Shown: positions 32,157-44,070, counted from the first letter of the stretch. The stretch: DNA of 64,000 bases from Rhodanobacter sp. (GCA_004298015.1 SCSE01000033.1:62001-126000), one strand, 5' to 3'. Notes: a model not told the origin generated them from the letters alone. Program-made: numbers and translations.

Positions 32157-34181
32157 TTATTGCCCGACCAGCCAATACCCACCGAGCAGCAGGATCAGGC
32201 CGAGAATCATTGCGAACGCGTAGTGATAGAGGTAACCCGACTGCAGACGGCGTGTACTCGCAGCGACACGGTGAACCATGCCCACCGAGCCGTTGACCAT
32301 CGCGCCGTCGATCAGCGCGGCATCGCCAGCCCTCCAGAGCCCGCGACCGAGCTTCACGCCACCGCGGGCAAACACCGCAAAGTAGACCTCATCGAACCAG
32401 TACTTGCGATCGAGTGCCGTCCACAACGGCTTGAGCGCCGACTTGATCTTGCCGGCCATCGCCGGATTGAACAGGTAGATATAGGTCTGGATGGCAAACG
32501 CCAGCAAGACCAGCCCGAATGGGCCAAACGGGGTGAGTCCGTGCAACGCCATCGCCAGCGGACCGTGGAACTCCTTGCCCATCTCGGCCAACACGTTGTC
32601 TGCCGGGTTGACGTGGATCGCGCTGCCGAACCAGTTGCCGAACAATAGTGGCCCAACCGTCAGGTAGCCGATCAACAGCGAAGGGATCGCCAGCAGCACC
32701 AGCGGCACCGTGACCACCCACGGCGACTCTTTGGGTGCATGCGCCAGCACGCCGGGCTCATGGTGGCCGTGGTCGTCATGACCGTCATGGCCGTGCGATG
32801 CGACCACCTTGAAGCGCTCCTTGCCATGGAAGGTCAGATACATCAGGCGGAAGGTGTACAGTCCGGTCACCAACGCACCAGCCAACACGCAGAAATACGC
32901 GTAACCCGCGCCCCAGCGATGCGCCAGCCCGGCCGCCTCGATGATTGCGTCCTTGGAATAGAAGCCGGAGAAAAAGGGCACGCCGCACAACGCCAGCGAA
33001 CCGATCCACATGGTGATCCACGTAATCGGCATGTATTTGCGCAATCCCCCCATGTAGCGCATGTCCTGCTCGTGATGCATCGCGATAATCACCGAACCGG
33101 CACCGAGGAACAGCAAGGCCTTGAAGAATGCATGGGTCATCAGGTGAAAGACCGCGCCGCTGTAGTCCGACACACCCAGCGCCACCACCATGTAGCCTAG
33201 CTGGGACAGGGTGGAATAGGCGATCACGCGCTTGATGTCGTGCTGCACGATACCGACCAGGCCGGTGAACAGCGCGGTGGTGCCGCCGATCACCATGATG
33301 AAGCTGAGCGCACTTTGCGACAGCTCGAACAGTGGCGACATCCGCGCCACCATGAAGATGCCCGCAGTGACCATCGTGGCGGCGTGGATCAGTGCCGAAA
33401 TCGGCGTTGGGCCCTCCATCGAATCGGGCAGCCATACGTGCAGCGGTACCTGCGCCGACTTGCCCATGGCACCGATGAACAGCAGCACGCAAATCACCGT
33501 GGCGGCGTCCCAATGGGTGCCTGCGGTGATCTGCAGCGTCTTGCCGACCAGGCTCGGGGCTGCACTGAACGCGGTGGCATAGTCCAGCGTGCCGAGGAAA
33601 TAAACCACCGCCGCAATGCCCAGCAGAAAGCCGAAGTCACCCACGCGGTTGACCAGGAACGCCTTGAGGTTGGCAAAAATCGCGCTGGGTTTCTTGTACC
33701 AGAAACCGATCAGCAGGTAAGACACCAAGCCGACCGCTTCCCAGCCAAAGAACAGTTGCAGGAAGTTGTTGCTCATCACCAGCATGAACATCGAGAAGGT
33801 GAACAGCGAGATGTAGCTGAAAAAACGCGTGTAACCGGGGTCGTCGTGCATGTAGCCAATGGTGTACAGATGCACCAGCAACGACACGAAACTCACCACT
33901 ACCAGCATCATCGCAGTCAGCCGATCGACCATGAAGCCGACGCTGGCGTGGAAATGTCCGATCTGGAACCAGGTGTAGAGATTGTGGTTATAGGCTACCG
34001 CGCCGCCCAGCGTGAGCTGATACAGCACATAGAACGAAAGCGCGCAGGAAATCGCCACCCCGAGAAGGGTGACGGTATGGGACCCGGCGCGGCCGAGAAA
34101 ACGACCGAGAAACCCTGCCAGCACACAACCGACCAGGGGGGCCAGTGCGATGGTCAACAGGATCGACGTGGAAAGCTCCAT
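32157..34181 (-). CDS. nuoL: NADH-quinone oxidoreductase subunit L
   Basis: The largest antiporter-like subunit of complex I, carrying the long lateral helix along the membrane arm. It is 674 residues, normal length, with about 16 hydrophobic helices. FFGWEAVGLVSYLLIGFWY (near 141-160) contains the key glutamate, and KSAQVPLHVWLPDSMEGPTP (near 220-240) the key lysine. A His/Asp-rich loop (HGHDGHDDHGHHEP, near 470) is typical of proteobacterial NuoL. Between nuoK and nuoM. Confidence 0.98.
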   Translation of the reverse strand: MELSTSILLTIALAPLVGCVLAGFLGRFLGRAGSHTVTLLGVAISCALSFYVLYQLTLGGAVAYNHNLYTWFQIGHFHASVGFMVDRLTAMMLVVVSFVSLLVHLYTIGYMHDDPGYTRFFSYISLFTFSMFMLVMSNNFLQLFFGWEAVGLVSYLLIGFWYKKPSAIFANLKAFLVNRVGDFGFLLGIAAVVYFLGTLDYATAFSAAPSLVGKTLQITAGTHWDAATVICVLLFIGAMGKSAQVPLHVWLPDSMEGPTPISALIHAATMVTAGIFMVARMSPLFELSQSALSFIMVIGGTTALFTGLVGIVQHDIKRVIAYSTLSQLGYMVVALGVSDYSGAVFHLMTHAFFKALLFLGAGSVIIAMHHEQDMRYMGGLRKYMPITWITMWIGSLALCGVPFFSGFYSKDAIIEAAGLAHRWGAGYAYFCVLAGALVTGLYTFRLMYLTFHGKERFKVVASHGHDGHDDHGHHEPGVLAHAPKESPWVVTVPLVLLAIPSLLIGYLTVGPLLFGNWFGSAIHVNPADNVLAEMGKEFHGPLAMALHGLTPFGPFGLVLLAFAIQTYIYLFNPAMAGKIKSALKPLWTALDRKYWFDEVYFAVFARGGVKLGRGLWRAGDAALIDGAMVNGSVGMVHRVAASTRRLQSGYLYHYAFAMILGLILLLGGYWLVGQ

Positions 34182-34185
34182 GGAT

Positions 34186-34491
34186 TCAGCCCTTCATGCT
34201 GTCGATGTCGGCGATATTGATCGTGCTGCGATTGCGGAACAGCAACACCAGGATCGCCAGGCCAATGGCAGCTTCCGCCGCGGCCACGGTAAGGATGAAG
34301 AACACGAACACCTGCCCCGACACATCGCCGAGAAAGCGCGAAAACGCCACGAAATTGGTGTTCACCGCCAACAGCATCAGCTCGATCGACATCAGCAGCA
34401 CGATCACATTCTTGCGGTTGATGAACAGTCCGGCGACGGCGATGCAGAACAGCACGGCACCCAGCACGATGTAATGCGAAAGCGAGATCAT
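34186..34491 (-). CDS. nuoK: NADH-quinone oxidoreductase subunit K
   Basis: A 101-residue membrane subunit with three helices. The two conserved glutamates are in [13 protein letters not shown] (E37) and [12 protein letters not shown] (E73), both part of the proton path. The ATG at 34491 overlaps the nuoJ stop by 4 nt (ATGA), which fixes the start; the longer frame to 35214 is spurious. Confidence 0.97.
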   Translation of the reverse strand: MISLSHYIVLGAVLFCIAVAGLFINRKNVIVLLMSIELMLLAVNTNFVAFSRFLGDVSGQVFVFFILTVAAAEAAIGLAILVLLFRNRSTINIADIDSMKG

Positions 34492-35138
34492 GATTTGGAC
34501 TCCTGCAGCGGGACCGGCGATTCCTCGGCGGGAAGCGTAGCGGCCATCTTCACGATACGGATGCGGTCGCCGGACTTGACCTTTACCTGCTCGCTTGCCG
34601 ACGCATACCGCTGCGCGCTGCGTTGGCGAAGGGTCAATGCCACCGCTGCCACCACGCCCACGGTAAGAATCAATGCAGCCACTTCGAACGGCAGCAGATA
34701 TTTCGTATACAGCGCCATGCCGAGCCAGGCCGTGTTGGACAGGCCGGCAGCGGCAGCCGGATCGGCACCCATCAGTTGGGCATGCATCGCACGCACGCCG
34801 ATCAGACCGAGCATTTCCACCAGCATCACTACGGCGACCACAAGGCCCACCGGCAGAAACTTCACGAAGCCCTCGCGCATCTTTTCCTGGTCGATGTCGA
34901 GCATCATCACGACGAACAGGAACAACACCATCACCGCGCCGACATAGACCACGATCAGCGCCAGGGCCAGAAACTCGGCATCGGCCAGCATCCACAGGCA
35001 AGCAGTGCTGAAGAACGTGAGTACCAACGCCAGTACGGCGTGCACCGTGTTGCGCAAGGTGATCACCGCCAACGCCGCTGCCACGGTGACAAAACCGAAG
35101 GCGTAGAAACAGATGAGTTGAAACAGTTGGGGATTCAT
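34488..35138 (-). CDS. nuoJ: NADH-quinone oxidoreductase subunit J
   Basis: A 216-residue membrane subunit with five helices. The [24 protein letters not shown] text (near 55-78) includes the glycine/tyrosine region of the TM3 pi-bulge that links quinone reduction to pumping. The ATG at 35138 is the first start giving conserved sequence; nuoI ends 8 nt upstream. A charged C-terminal tail (about 170-216) is less conserved. Confidence 0.96.
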   Translation of the reverse strand: MNPQLFQLICFYAFGFVTVAAALAVITLRNTVHAVLALVLTFFSTACLWMLADAEFLALALIVVYVGAVMVLFLFVVMMLDIDQEKMREGFVKFLPVGLVVAVVMLVEMLGLIGVRAMHAQLMGADPAAAAGLSNTAWLGMALYTKYLLPFEVAALILTVGVVAAVALTLRQRSAQRYASASEQVKVKSGDRIRIVKMAATLPAEESPVPLQESKS

Positions 35139-35146
35139 CGTGGGCC

Positions 35147-35638
35147 TCAGCGGTACGCCGCGTCTTGCGCGCGGTCGGCGGCAATCTGCTGTTCGAAGCG
35201 ATCGCCGATGGCAAGCAGCTGTGTCTTGTTCACCACGTTCTCGCCACGCTGTTCGAAGTGATATTCGTGGATGCTGGTTTCGACAATCGAGTCGACCGGA
35301 CAGCTTTCCTCGCAGAAACCGCAGTAGATGCACTTGAACAGGTCGATGTCGTACCGTGTGGTACGACGCTGGCCATCGGACTCGCGCGGTGCCGAATCGA
35401 TAGTGATCGCCAGTGCCGGGCACACTGCCTCGCACAACTTGCAGGCGATGCACCGCTCCTCGCCGTTCGCGTAACGGCGCAACGCATGCAGACCACGAAA
35501 ACGATTCGACTTGGGAATGTGCTCCATCGGATAGCGCACGGTGTACTTCGGCTTGAACATGTAGCGCATGGTCAACCCCATGCCCTGGAACAGCTCGATC
35601 AGGAGCAAGCTCTTGAAATAGCGGATCATCGAATTCAT
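35147..35638 (-). CDS. nuoI: NADH-quinone oxidoreductase subunit I
   Basis: A 163-residue ferredoxin-like subunit holding the two [4Fe-4S] clusters N6a and N6b, which pass electrons toward N2 in NuoB. Two complete motifs are visible, [12 protein letters not shown] and [12 protein letters not shown]. The start at 35638 lies 3 nt after the nuoH stop. Confidence 0.98.
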   Translation of the reverse strand: MNSMIRYFKSLLLIELFQGMGLTMRYMFKPKYTVRYPMEHIPKSNRFRGLHALRRYANGEERCIACKLCEAVCPALAITIDSAPRESDGQRRTTRYDIDLFKCIYCGFCEESCPVDSIVETSIHEYHFEQRGENVVNKTQLLAIGDRFEQQIAADRAQDAAYR

Positions 35639-35641
35639 TGC

Positions 35642-36694
35642 TTATACCCCTGTGCCGATGGTGACCACACCGAAATACTTCATGCAGCCGGCAACCAGCA
35701 CCCAGACAATGGCGATCGGGATAAGCACCTTCCAGCCCAGTCGCATGATCTGGTCATAGCGATAACGGGGAAAGGTGGCGCGAAACCACAGGAACAGGAA
35801 GCTCATCACGAACGCCTTGATGAACAGCCAGATGAAGCCGCCGGTCCAGATCCAGTTGATCCAGCCCGGCGCATCGGCATGCACCCAACCCTGCAACGGA
35901 CTGAGCCAGCCGCCCAGAAACAGGATCGAGGCCAGAAAGCTGACCAGGATCATGTTGGCGTATTCGGCCAGGAAGAACAGCGCAAACGCCGAACCGGAAT
36001 ACTCGACGTGAAAGCCGGCGACGATCTCCGACTCACCTTCGGCGACGTCGAACGGCGCGCGATTGGTTTCGGCGACGCCCGCGATGAAATAGATCACGAA
36101 CACCGGCAGCAGCGGTAGCCAGAACCAGTCGAACAAGCCCTTGCCGCCGGCCTGCGCATTGACGATGTCGGTCAGGTTGAGGCTGCCGGCCAGCACCAGC
36201 ACACAGACCAGACACAAGCCCATCGCCAGTTCATAGGAGATCACCTGAGCGGCTGAACGCATCGCTCCCAATAAGGCATAACGTGAGTTCGAGGCCCAGC
36301 CGGCGATGATGATGCCGTAGACACCCATTGAGGTCATCGCCAGCAGGTAAAGCACACCCGCATTCGCATTGGACAACACCAGCTTGCTACTGAACGGCAC
36401 CACCGCCCATGCCGCGAGTGCCGGAACCAGCGCGATCATGGGTGCCATGTAGTACAGGAATCGATTCGCCTTGGTCGGCAGGATCACTTCCTTGATCAGC
36501 AGCTTCACCACATCCGCGAAGGCCTGCAGCATGCCAAACGGGCCGATCTTGTTCGGCCCCATGCGCACATGCATCCAGCCAATGACCTTGCGCTCCCAGT
36601 AAACGAACATCGCCACCGCGATAACCAGCGGAAGCACGATCGCCATGATGTAGGCAAGCGGAATCAGAAGCTGATGGATAAGTAGATCCGCCAT
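35642..36694 (-). CDS. nuoH: NADH-quinone oxidoreductase subunit H
   Basis: A 350-residue membrane subunit with about eight helices that forms most of the quinone-entry chamber with NuoB and Nuo[26 protein letters not shown]-type loop text (near 43-70) and [21 protein letters not shown] (near 210-230) with the conserved acidic residues are present. ATG 36694 is 5 nt after the nuoG stop. Confidence 0.97.
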   Translation of the reverse strand: MADLLIHQLLIPLAYIMAIVLPLVIAVAMFVYWERKVIGWMHVRMGPNKIGPFGMLQAFADVVKLLIKEVILPTKANRFLYYMAPMIALVPALAAWAVVPFSSKLVLSNANAGVLYLLAMTSMGVYGIIIAGWASNSRYALLGAMRSAAQVISYELAMGLCLVCVLVLAGSLNLTDIVNAQAGGKGLFDWFWLPLLPVFVIYFIAGVAETNRAPFDVAEGESEIVAGFHVEYSGSAFALFFLAEYANMILVSFLASILFLGGWLSPLQGWVHADAPGWINWIWTGGFIWLFIKAFVMSFLFLWFRATFPRYRYDQIMRLGWKVLIPIAIVWVLVAGCMKYFGVVTIGTGV

Positions 36695-36699
36695 GGTGC

Positions 36700-39045
36700 T
36701 TATGCCTTGCTCAAGGTGATGGCTGCGCCGTACGGCGGCAGCGTAGCGGTAAGGTCCTGGGCAGCCTCGATCCACGCGGCACCCTCAGGCACGGCGGCAT
36801 CGACCCGCAGCGGCAACACCGCATCATCGACCGATACCGTATCGCCATCGACCAACCCCAGGCGTTGCGCGTCGACAGCATTCACGCGCACTGCCGGCGC
36901 GCGGTTTAGCGGGTGGGCGTTCAGTGCCGAGGCACGCCGCAATACTGCATCGCTGCGGTAGATCGGCCAGGTAGCCAGCCGGCTCAAGCCATCGACGGGT
37001 TGACGGCTCGACAGGCCACCGTCAGAAACAGCCGGACCCGGCGCGGCGATACCCGCACGAAGACCGGCGAGATCCTCGAAGTCGAAACCGGCGCATTGCA
37101 ACATGGCGCCCAACGCACGCAACACTTTCCAGCCCGCCCGCGTCTGGCCGGGCGCCTTCGCGCCAGCTGCCACATCCTGCGTCAAGCCGTCCACATTGAC
37201 CAGGCTGGCGTCGATTTCCGGCAACAACGCGATCGGCAGCATCACATCGGCCACATCACGCAATGCCGCACTACCGTAGGCAGTGAACGCCACCACGTGT
37301 TCAGCGCCATGCAGAGCCTTCAAGGCCAGATGGCCGTCGGCGAAATCGTGCGGTGGCTCCACGCCGTACAACAAGTAATTGTGACGCGGCTGCACCAGCA
37401 TCGCCCGGGTATCCAGCCCACCATTGCCCGGCATCACGCCCAACCGTGACAGACCGATGGCGTTGGCGCCCACCGGCAATTCGTCATAGCCGGCACCGGT
37501 GGCATCGGCAATAAAGCGTGCGACAGCCCGCAACCACGAGGCCTGCGGATGGGTGACGGCGGCCTCACCGAGGATCACCACGGCCCGACCCTGTTCGGCC
37601 GCGGCCTGTTTCATGGCCGCAATGGCGGCGCGATCGCCGTCGTCGCAAGTCGCCCCGGACAATGCCTGTGCCAGCTCAACCGGCGCCGTCGCCCCGGCAT
37701 CCTGCGCCGCCCTGGCCAGCGCCAGCAGCGCATCGACCAGCGCCGGCGGAGCTACCACCGACTCGCCGGCAAGCGCGTAATTGAAATCGAAACGCGCCGG
37801 ATTGACGACATGAACTTTTGCGCCCTTCTTCACCGCCTGATGCAGGCGATGGTTCAGCAGCGGCATCTCGTGACGCAGATCGGAGCCGACCACCAGCGCG
37901 GCGTGAACCTGATCGACCTCGGCCACCGGCAATGCGAAAGGCTGCGCCACGGCGGCATCCGCAAAGTCCAGCTGGCGCAGACGATGATCGACGTGCGCGC
38001 AGCCGAGGCCACGGGCCAGCCGCATCAGCAGGTCGCCCTCCTCGTTCGAGGTCGCCGGATGGGCCAGCATGCCAAGCTCGCTACCCGGCGAGGACTTCAG
38101 CGCCTCGGCAGCAAACTGCAGCGCGTCCTCCCAGGTGGTGGCCTGCCACTGGCCGTTGCGCTTCACTTCCGGCGCGCTGAGTCGATCCTCGGCATACAGT
38201 CCCTGGTGGCTGTAGCGATCACGGTCCGAAAGCCAGCACTCGTTGATCGCCTCGTTGTCACGCGGCACCGTACGCAACACCTCACCGCGGCGTGTATGCA
38301 GCCAGAGGTTGGAGCCGAGCGCGTCGTGGTATCCGATCGATGCCCTGGCGATCAGTTCCCAGGCGCGGGCCTTGAACTGGAACGGCTTGTTGGTCAGCGC
38401 GCCGACCGGGCAGACATCGATGATGTTGCCGGACAATTCGGTTTCCACCGTTTTGCCAATGTAGGTCCCGATCTGCAGGTTCTCGCCGCGATTCATGCCG
38501 CCGAGCTCGTACGTACCGGCAATTTCGCTGGTAAAGCGCACGCAGCGCGTGCACTGGATGCAGCGGGTCATCTCGGTGGCGACCAGCGGCCCGATATTCT
38601 CGTCGGCCACGGTGCGCTTGCGCTCGGTATAACGCGACACGCTGCGACCGTAGCCGAGCGCGACATCCTGCAACTCGCATTCGCCGCCCTGGTCACAGAT
38701 CGGGCAGTCCAGCGGGTGGTTGATCAGCAGGAATTCCATCACGTCGCGCTGGAACTTCAGCGCCTTTTCGGAGCGGGTGGTGACCTTCATGCCTTCTGCC
38801 ACCGGGGTCGCGCACGCCGGCTGCGGCTTGGGCATCATCCGACCACCCATTTCCACATCGACGAGGCACATCCGGCAATTGGCCGCGATCGGCAACTTGC
38901 GGTGGTAGCAGAAACGCGGAATCGCCACACCGATGGCATCGGCGGCCTCGATGATCATGGCGCCCTTGCGAATCTGTGTGGGCTTGCCATCGACCTCGAT
39001 GTTAAGCAGGTCCGGAGCGGGGTTGCTGGTCGGCTGCGCACTCAT
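36700..39045 (-). CDS. nuoG: NADH-quinone oxidoreductase subunit G
   Basis: The large peripheral-arm subunit, 781 residues. N-terminal [2Fe-2S] domain ([15 protein letters not shown] and the later cysteine in PACATP), the His-liganded N5 cluster ([14 protein letters not shown]), and an N4-type [4Fe-4S] motif (CIQCTRC ... CPVGAL) are all intact in residues 40-230. The remainder is a molybdopterin-oxidoreductase-like fold without cofactor in this family. Its ATG overlaps the nuoF stop by 4 nt. Confidence 0.97.
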   Translation of the reverse strand: MSAQPTSNPAPDLLNIEVDGKPTQIRKGAMIIEAADAIGVAIPRFCYHRKLPIAANCRMCLVDVEMGGRMMPKPQPACATPVAEGMKVTTRSEKALKFQRDVMEFLLINHPLDCPICDQGGECELQDVALGYGRSVSRYTERKRTVADENIGPLVATEMTRCIQCTRCVRFTSEIAGTYELGGMNRGENLQIGTYIGKTVETELSGNIIDVCPVGALTNKPFQFKARAWELIARASIGYHDALGSNLWLHTRRGEVLRTVPRDNEAINECWLSDRDRYSHQGLYAEDRLSAPEVKRNGQWQATTWEDALQFAAEALKSSPGSELGMLAHPATSNEEGDLLMRLARGLGCAHVDHRLRQLDFADAAVAQPFALPVAEVDQVHAALVVGSDLRHEMPLLNHRLHQAVKKGAKVHVVNPARFDFNYALAGESVVAPPALVDALLALARAAQDAGATAPVELAQALSGATCDDGDRAAIAAMKQAAAEQGRAVVILGEAAVTHPQASWLRAVARFIADATGAGYDELPVGANAIGLSRLGVMPGNGGLDTRAMLVQPRHNYLLYGVEPPHDFADGHLALKALHGAEHVVAFTAYGSAALRDVADVMLPIALLPEIDASLVNVDGLTQDVAAGAKAPGQTRAGWKVLRALGAMLQCAGFDFEDLAGLRAGIAAPGPAVSDGGLSSRQPVDGLSRLATWPIYRSDAVLRRASALNAHPLNRAPAVRVNAVDAQRLGLVDGDTVSVDDAVLPLRVDAAVPEGAAWIEAAQDLTATLPPYGAAITLSKA

Positions 39046-40367
39046 GCGGCAACTCCCCGCGTCGATTCAGCCATAGGGTCTTCAGTCATCGAGCGACCGT
39101 GTTCCACGAAATATTCGAACTCATTCCAGAAGTGGTGCAGGAAACCCTGCACCGGCCATGCGGCAGCTTCGCCGAAGGCGCAGATGGTATGGCCTTCGAT
39201 CTGGCCCGCGATCGCCTTCAGGCGATGCAGGTCCTCGGCGGTACCCTTCCCGTCGACGATCCGGCTCAACACCCGGTACATCCAGCCGGTGCCTTCCCGG
39301 CAAGGGGTGCATTGGCCGCAGGACTCGGCGAAATAAAAGCGCGCAATGCGATGGCATGCCTTAACCATGCAGGTGGTCTCGTCCATCACGATGACCGCAC
39401 CCGAACCCAGACCCGAACCGGCCTTTTGCAGGCAGTCGTAGTCCATCGTGCTTTCCATCATGGTGGCGGCCGGCAGCACCTTCATCGAAGATCCGCCCGG
39501 GATCACCGCCTTCAACTGATGGCCGTCGCGCATTCCACCGGCCAGCTCCAGCAGCTCGCTGAACGGGGTACCGAGGCGAACCTCGAAATTGCCCGGCCTG
39601 GCCACGTGACCGGATACCGAGAAGATTTTCGGGCCGCCATTGTTCGGTTTGCCGAGATTGAGAAACCACTCTGCACCGTTGCGCACGATCGCCGGCACCG
39701 AGGCATAGGTTTCGGTGTTGTTGATCGTGGTCGGCTTGCCGTACAGGCCGAAGTTGGCCGGAAACGGTGGCTTGAAACGAGGCATGCCCTTCTTGCCTTC
39801 GAGCGATTCCATCATCGCGGTTTCTTCGCCGCAGATGTAGGCGCCAGCACCGAGCGCAGCATGGATATCGACATCGATACCGGTGCCCTGCACGTTCTTG
39901 CCCAGCAGACCCGCCGCGTAGGCTTCCTTCAGCGCTTCCTCGAAATGCTCGTACGGCTCGTGATGGAACTCGCCACGCAGGTAGTTGTAAGCCACCGTGG
40001 AACCGGTGCAGTAGCAGGCGATCGCAAGACCTTCGATCACGGCATGCGGGTTGTAGCGCAGGATGTCCCGATCCTTGGCGGTGCCGGGCTCGGATTCATC
40101 CGAATTGCACAGGATGTACTTCTGCATGTCGCCCTTGGGCATGAACGACCATTTCAGCCCGGTCGGGAAGCCTGCGCCGCCACGACCGCGCAGGCTGCTT
40201 TTCTTGATCTCATCGATCAGACCTGCCGGGTCGGGCTTTTCGGCAAGGATTTTTCGCCATGCCTTGTAGCCATCGACCTGGATATAACTGTCCATCGACC
40301 ACGGCTTGTCAAAATGCAGCGTGGTGTAGACAACCTGGTGTTCTTGCGGTGCGGCTCCGACTGCCAT
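39042..40367 (-). CDS. nuoF: NADH-quinone oxidoreductase subunit F
   Basis: The NADH-oxidising subunit of 441 residues, binding FMN and cluster N3. The NADH/FMN glycine-rich segment is [13 protein letters not shown] (near 61-73) with [12 protein letters not shown] (near 175), and the [4Fe-4S] ligands lie in [10 protein letters not shown] (near 345) with a further cysteine in HTICAFGEA. It passes electrons to NuoE/NuoG. nuoE ends 11 nt upstream. Confidence 0.98.
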   Translation of the reverse strand: MAVGAAPQEHQVVYTTLHFDKPWSMDSYIQVDGYKAWRKILAEKPDPAGLIDEIKKSSLRGRGGAGFPTGLKWSFMPKGDMQKYILCNSDESEPGTAKDRDILRYNPHAVIEGLAIACYCTGSTVAYNYLRGEFHHEPYEHFEEALKEAYAAGLLGKNVQGTGIDVDIHAALGAGAYICGEETAMMESLEGKKGMPRFKPPFPANFGLYGKPTTINNTETYASVPAIVRNGAEWFLNLGKPNNGGPKIFSVSGHVARPGNFEVRLGTPFSELLELAGGMRDGHQLKAVIPGGSSMKVLPAATMMESTMDYDCLQKAGSGLGSGAVIVMDETTCMVKACHRIARFYFAESCGQCTPCREGTGWMYRVLSRIVDGKGTAEDLHRLKAIAGQIEGHTICAFGEAAAWPVQGFLHHFWNEFEYFVEHGRSMTEDPMAESTRGVAA

Positions 40368-40378
40368 TGCCCTGCCCT

Positions 40379-40906
40379 TTATTCCAGACCGTCAAGGATC
40401 TCGTCGACCTTGTCGGCCGTGAGATGCTCGTGGTAATGCCCGTTGACGGTCATTGCCGGCGCATAGACGCAGGCAGCGATACATTCTTCCTCGCGCTTGA
40501 GATACACGCGACCATCCGGCGTGCTCTCGCCCAGCTTGACGCCGAGCTTCTTCTCGCAGTGATGCACCAGACCCTCCGCGCCGTTCAACCAGCACGAGAT
40601 ATTGGTGCAGATGGCCACGTTGTTGCGCCCGACCGGCCTGGTCTCCAGCATCGAGTAGAAACTGGCGACCTCGTAGGCCCATATCGCAGGCACATCGAGG
40701 TACTTCGCCACGGCAGTGATCAGTTCGTCGGTGAGGAATCCAGCGTGCTGTTCCTGCGCGGCAAACAACGCCTGGATCAGTGCCGAACGCTTGCGATCCG
40801 GCGGAAACTTCGCCACCCATTCATCGATGTGATGGCGGGTGTGCTCGTTGAGTACGGCGAGCGGATCGACATCCCTGACCTGCTCGAATTGTCCAGTGGC
40901 TTTCAT
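40379..40906 (-). CDS. nuoE: NADH-quinone oxidoreductase subunit E
   Basis: A 175-residue thioredoxin-like [2Fe-2S] protein (cluster N1a). Ligand cysteines lie in CTNISCW and, about 40 residues on, in [13 protein letters not shown]-terminal helices include [20 protein letters not shown]. It sits between nuoD (18 nt upstream) and nuoF. Confidence 0.97.
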   Translation of the reverse strand: MKATGQFEQVRDVDPLAVLNEHTRHHIDEWVAKFPPDRKRSALIQALFAAQEQHAGFLTDELITAVAKYLDVPAIWAYEVASFYSMLETRPVGRNNVAICTNISCWLNGAEGLVHHCEKKLGVKLGESTPDGRVYLKREEECIAACVYAPAMTVNGHYHEHLTADKVDEILDGLE

Positions 40907-40924
40907 GAATGTTTTCCTCCGTAC

Positions 40925-42190
40925 TCAGCGGTCGACTTCGCCGAACACGAGATCGTAGGTTCCGATCATGGCCACCACATCGGCCAGCATGTGACCCCGC
41001 ACGATGGTGTCCATGGACGACAGATGGGCGAAACCCGGTGCGCGCAGATGCACGCGGAACGGCTTGTTGGCGCCGTCGGAAACCAGATAGCAGCCGAACT
41101 CACCCTTCGGCGCCTCGACCGCGGCATACGTCTCGCCGGCAGGCACGCAATAGCCTTCGGTGAACAGCTTGAAGTGATGGATCAGCGCTTCCATGTCCTC
41201 CTTCATGTCGACCCGGCTTGGCGGAGCGACCTTGAAGTTCTTCAGCATCACCGGTCCCGGGTTGGCACGCAGCCAGGCGACACACTGCCTGATGATCCGG
41301 TTCGATTGCCGCATCTCTTCCACGCGACACAAGTAACGGTCGTAGCAATCACCGCCGACGCCGACCGGGATGTCGAAATCCATCTCGGCGTATTTTGCAT
41401 ACGGCTGTTTCTTGCGCAGATCCCACTCGACGCCAGAGCCGCGCAACATCACCCCGGTCATGCCCCACTGCTGGGCCAGTTCCGGGCTGATCACGCCAAT
41501 GCCGACGGTGCGCTGCTTCCAGATGCGGTTGCTGGTGAGCAGCTCTTCGTATTCGTCGACCTTCGACGGAAAATCGGCAGTGAACGCATCGAGAAAGTCC
41601 AGCATCGACCCTTCGCGCCAGCTGTTGATGCGCTTGAGATCCTGTCCCTTGTGCCAGGGCGACTCACGATATTGCGGCATGCGATCGGGCAGGTCGCGAT
41701 ACACGCCGCCGGGCCGGTAGTAGGTCGCGTGCATGCGCGCGCCCGATACGGCCTCATAGACGTCCATCAACTCTTCACGTTCGCGGAATGCGTACAGGAA
41801 GACGGCCATCGCACCCAGATCGAGCGCGTTCGAGCCGATCCACATCAGATGGTTCAGGATCCGGGTGATCTCGTCGAACATGGTGCGGATGTACTGCGCG
41901 CGCTCGGGCGCCTCGATCCCGAGCAGGGTCTCGATCGCTTTCACATACGCGTGTTCGTTGCACATCATCGAGACATAATCGAGCCGGTCCATGTAACCGA
42001 TCGACTGATTGAACGGCTTGGACTCGGCCAGTTTCTCGGTACCCCGGTGCAGCAGACCCACATGCGGATCGGCACGGACGATGGTCTCGCCGTCCATCTC
42101 CATCACCAGGCGCAGCACGCCATGGGCGGCCGGATGCTGCGGGCCGAAATTCATCGTGTAATTGCGGATTTCCGTAGAGCCAGCCTTCAT
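40925..42190 (-). CDS. nuoD: NADH-quinone oxidoreductase subunit D
   Basis: The 49-kDa-type subunit that forms the quinone-binding site with NuoB. It is 421 residues. The N-terminal [16 protein letters not shown] block carries the quinone-contact histidine region, followed by HRGTEKLAE and the [12 protein letters not shown] segment. Hydrogenase-type metal ligands are absent, as expected. Its start is 1 nt after the nuoC stop. Separate nuoC and nuoD (not fused as in E. coli) is the usual xanthomonad state. Confidence 0.98.
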   Translation of the reverse strand: MKAGSTEIRNYTMNFGPQHPAAHGVLRLVMEMDGETIVRADPHVGLLHRGTEKLAESKPFNQSIGYMDRLDYVSMMCNEHAYVKAIETLLGIEAPERAQYIRTMFDEITRILNHLMWIGSNALDLGAMAVFLYAFREREELMDVYEAVSGARMHATYYRPGGVYRDLPDRMPQYRESPWHKGQDLKRINSWREGSMLDFLDAFTADFPSKVDEYEELLTSNRIWKQRTVGIGVISPELAQQWGMTGVMLRGSGVEWDLRKKQPYAKYAEMDFDIPVGVGGDCYDRYLCRVEEMRQSNRIIRQCVAWLRANPGPVMLKNFKVAPPSRVDMKEDMEALIHHFKLFTEGYCVPAGETYAAVEAPKGEFGCYLVSDGANKPFRVHLRAPGFAHLSSMDTIVRGHMLADVVAMIGTYDLVFGEVDR

Positions 42191-42191
42191 C

Positions 42192-42920
42192 TCAATTCTC
42201 CCGCCAATGGTCGGCGGCTTCGGCCCTGGCCTGCATCAAATCAGCGTCGTCCCGAATCGTGCGCGGCACCAGCACCCGCGGTTCGATCGACACCGGCTCG
42301 TAAATCACCCGCTTTTGCTCGGGGTCGTAACGTACTTCGACATTGCCGATCAGCGGGAAGTCCTTGCGGAACGGGTGGCCGACGAAACCGTAGTCGGTGA
42401 GGATGCGCCGCAGATCCGGATGTCCGTCGAACAAGATGCCATACAGGTCGAACGCCTCGCGCTCGAACCAGTTCACGCCGGGCCATACCGAGGTCAGCGA
42501 CGGCACCACCGGCAGACTGTCGTCGTCGCAGAACACCCGCAGGCGCAGGCGGCAGTTGCCTTCGATCGACAACAGGTGGACCACCGAGGCAAACCGGCGA
42601 GGCTGATCTGCCTCGCGCGGGCGCCCCGCCCAATCGAAACGACCCATCGCCTGGCCTTCCACGCCGCGCGAAAAGCCGGTGCTGGAAATCGTCTGGGTAT
42701 CCCATTCGGTCTGGCCGTAACCGAGATAGTCGATACCGCACAGGTCAACCAGTTCGGTGAAGCGGAATGCCGGCTCGTCGCGCAATGCAGTGGCTACGGC
42801 TAGCAGATCGGAGGCGGCCAGCTCGGCCGTCGTCTCCTGGCGAACCGTGCTGATATCCAGCGTGTCGCCAAAACGCGCAGCAAGGCGCTCGGCCAGCGAG
42901 GTCGGATGTGTATCGGACAT
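42192..42920 (-). CDS. nuoC: NADH-quinone oxidoreductase subunit C
   Basis: The 30-kDa-type structural subunit, 242 residues. The diagnostic [24 protein letters not shown] block lies near 130-154, followed by [10 protein letters not shown]. It contacts NuoD and NuoI in the hydrophilic arm. nuoB ends 9 nt upstream. Confidence 0.97.
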   Translation of the reverse strand: MSDTHPTSLAERLAARFGDTLDISTVRQETTAELAASDLLAVATALRDEPAFRFTELVDLCGIDYLGYGQTEWDTQTISSTGFSRGVEGQAMGRFDWAGRPREADQPRRFASVVHLLSIEGNCRLRLRVFCDDDSLPVVPSLTSVWPGVNWFEREAFDLYGILFDGHPDLRRILTDYGFVGHPFRKDFPLIGNVEVRYDPEQKRVIYEPVSIEPRVLVPRTIRDDADLMQARAEAADHWREN

Positions 42921-42929
42921 GTCAGGACC

Positions 42930-43487
42930 TCACGAACGTGCGATGGTGCTGGTGCGACGGATTTTCTTCTGCAACTGCAAGATGCCGTGAATCAACGCCT
43001 CGGCCGTCGGCGGACAACCTGGCACGTAGATGTCCACCGGCACGATACGGTCGCAACCGCGCACCACCGAATAGGAATAGTGGTAATAACCGCCACCATT
43101 GGCACAGCTGCCCATCGAAATAACCCACTTCGGCTCGGGCATCTGGTCATAGACCTTGCGCAGCGCGGGTGCCATCTTGTTGACCAGCGTGCCGGCCACG
43201 ATCATCACGTCCGACTGACGCGGGCTGGGGCGGAAGATCACGCCGTAGCGGTCCAGATCCAGTCGCGCCGCGCCGGCATGCATCATCTCTACCGCGCAGC
43301 AGGCCAGGCCAAACGTCATCGGCCACATCGAGCCGGTACGCGCCCAGTTCATCAGCGCATCGACGCTGGTGGTGGCAAAGCCGCGCTGAACCACCGGATT
43401 GTCGCCGCCCGGCCGCAGGATGTCGTCGACCAGGTTCAGCGGCTGCGGGTTGTGCATCACCCGGTCGATCGAGGAAATCACTCCCAT
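42930..43487 (-). CDS. nuoB: NADH-quinone oxidoreductase subunit B
   Basis: A 185-residue subunit carrying cluster N2, the last iron-sulfur centre before quinone. The ligands include the tandem cysteines in [10 protein letters not shown], one in MGSCANGGG and one in VPGCPPTAE. The ATG at 43487 has GGGAG 7 nt upstream and overlaps the nuoA end by 10 nt; the extension to 43508 is not needed. Confidence 0.98.
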   Translation of the reverse strand: MGVISSIDRVMHNPQPLNLVDDILRPGGDNPVVQRGFATTSVDALMNWARTGSMWPMTFGLACCAVEMMHAGAARLDLDRYGVIFRPSPRQSDVMIVAGTLVNKMAPALRKVYDQMPEPKWVISMGSCANGGGYYHYSYSVVRGCDRIVPVDIYVPGCPPTAEALIHGILQLQKKIRRTSTIARS

Positions 43488-43834
43488 TCCAGTGCTCCCT
43501 TCTTCCACACATAGGCGAAACCGATCACCAGCAGCAGCAGGAACAACGCCATCTCGATCAACGCAACGATGCCGATCTTCTCGAACACCACTGCCCAGGG
43601 AAACAGGAAGGCGATCTCCAGATCGAAAATGATGAACAGGATCGCAAGCAGGTAATAGCGCACATCGAAGCGCATGCGGGCATCTTCAAATGCTTCGAAG
43701 CCACACTCGTAAGGCGCCAGTTTTTCCGCGTCGGGCCGACGCGGTCCAGCCAGCAAACCGAGAATCAACAACACCAGACCGAGTCCGGTGGCAACACCGA
43801 TGAACAACAGAACAGGCCAATATTCGGCAAGCAC
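43478..43834 (-). CDS. nuoA: NADH-quinone oxidoreductase subunit A
   Basis: First gene of the nuo operon, 118 residues with three membrane helices. The conserved [35 protein letters not shown] stretch (about 42-76) includes the loop that gates the quinone site. The start is a GTG at 43834; GGAGG lies 11 nt upstream, a rather long spacing. Confidence 0.96.
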   Translation of the reverse strand: MLAEYWPVLLFIGVATGLGLVLLILGLLAGPRRPDAEKLAPYECGFEAFEDARMRFDVRYYLLAILFIIFDLEIAFLFPWAVVFEKIGIVALIEMALFLLLLVIGFAYVWKKGALEWE

Positions 43835-44000
43835 GATGCAACGTACCTCCGCGCCATCCGGCGCATCAGTGACCGCGGGGAAACGGTCCGGCGACTTCGA
43901 TTCGGCAAGGTCGATACGACCGCGGGCTGTTCAGCCGCACCCGCCGGTTACGCACCGGGAGTGCCCTTGATTCCGCGAGGTGGGGTTCGCGAATCCGGCT

Positions 44001-44031
44001 ATTGTATCAGCGCGCAAGGGTGTAACGACAA
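44001..44031 (-). promoter_or_regulatory. promoter of the nuo operon (extended -10)
   Basis: On the minus strand TGATACAAT (44009-44001) is an extended -10 element. TTGTCG (44031-44026) lies 19 nt upstream of TACAAT, longer than ideal, which the extended -10 may compensate. Start near 43994, leader about 160 nt. Confidence 0.6.
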
Positions 44032-44052
44032 GTCTGGACCCTCCAAATTCAC

Positions 44053-44070
44053 GATCAAATCGCATTGATC
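44053..44070. promoter_or_regulatory. GATCAA-N6-TTGATC inverted repeat upstream of the nuo promoter
   Basis: GATCAA (44053-44058) and TTGATC (44065-44070) are perfect inverted half-sites centred about 67 nt upstream of the predicted nuo start. The half-sites recall CRP/FNR-type TTGAT/ATCAA words but in reversed order. The cognate regulator is unknown. Confidence 0.4.

Noticed and set aside
40259-42400. 713-codon antisense frame across nuoE-nuoD
   Set aside because: Runs opposite several conserved nuo genes with no ribosome site or motif.
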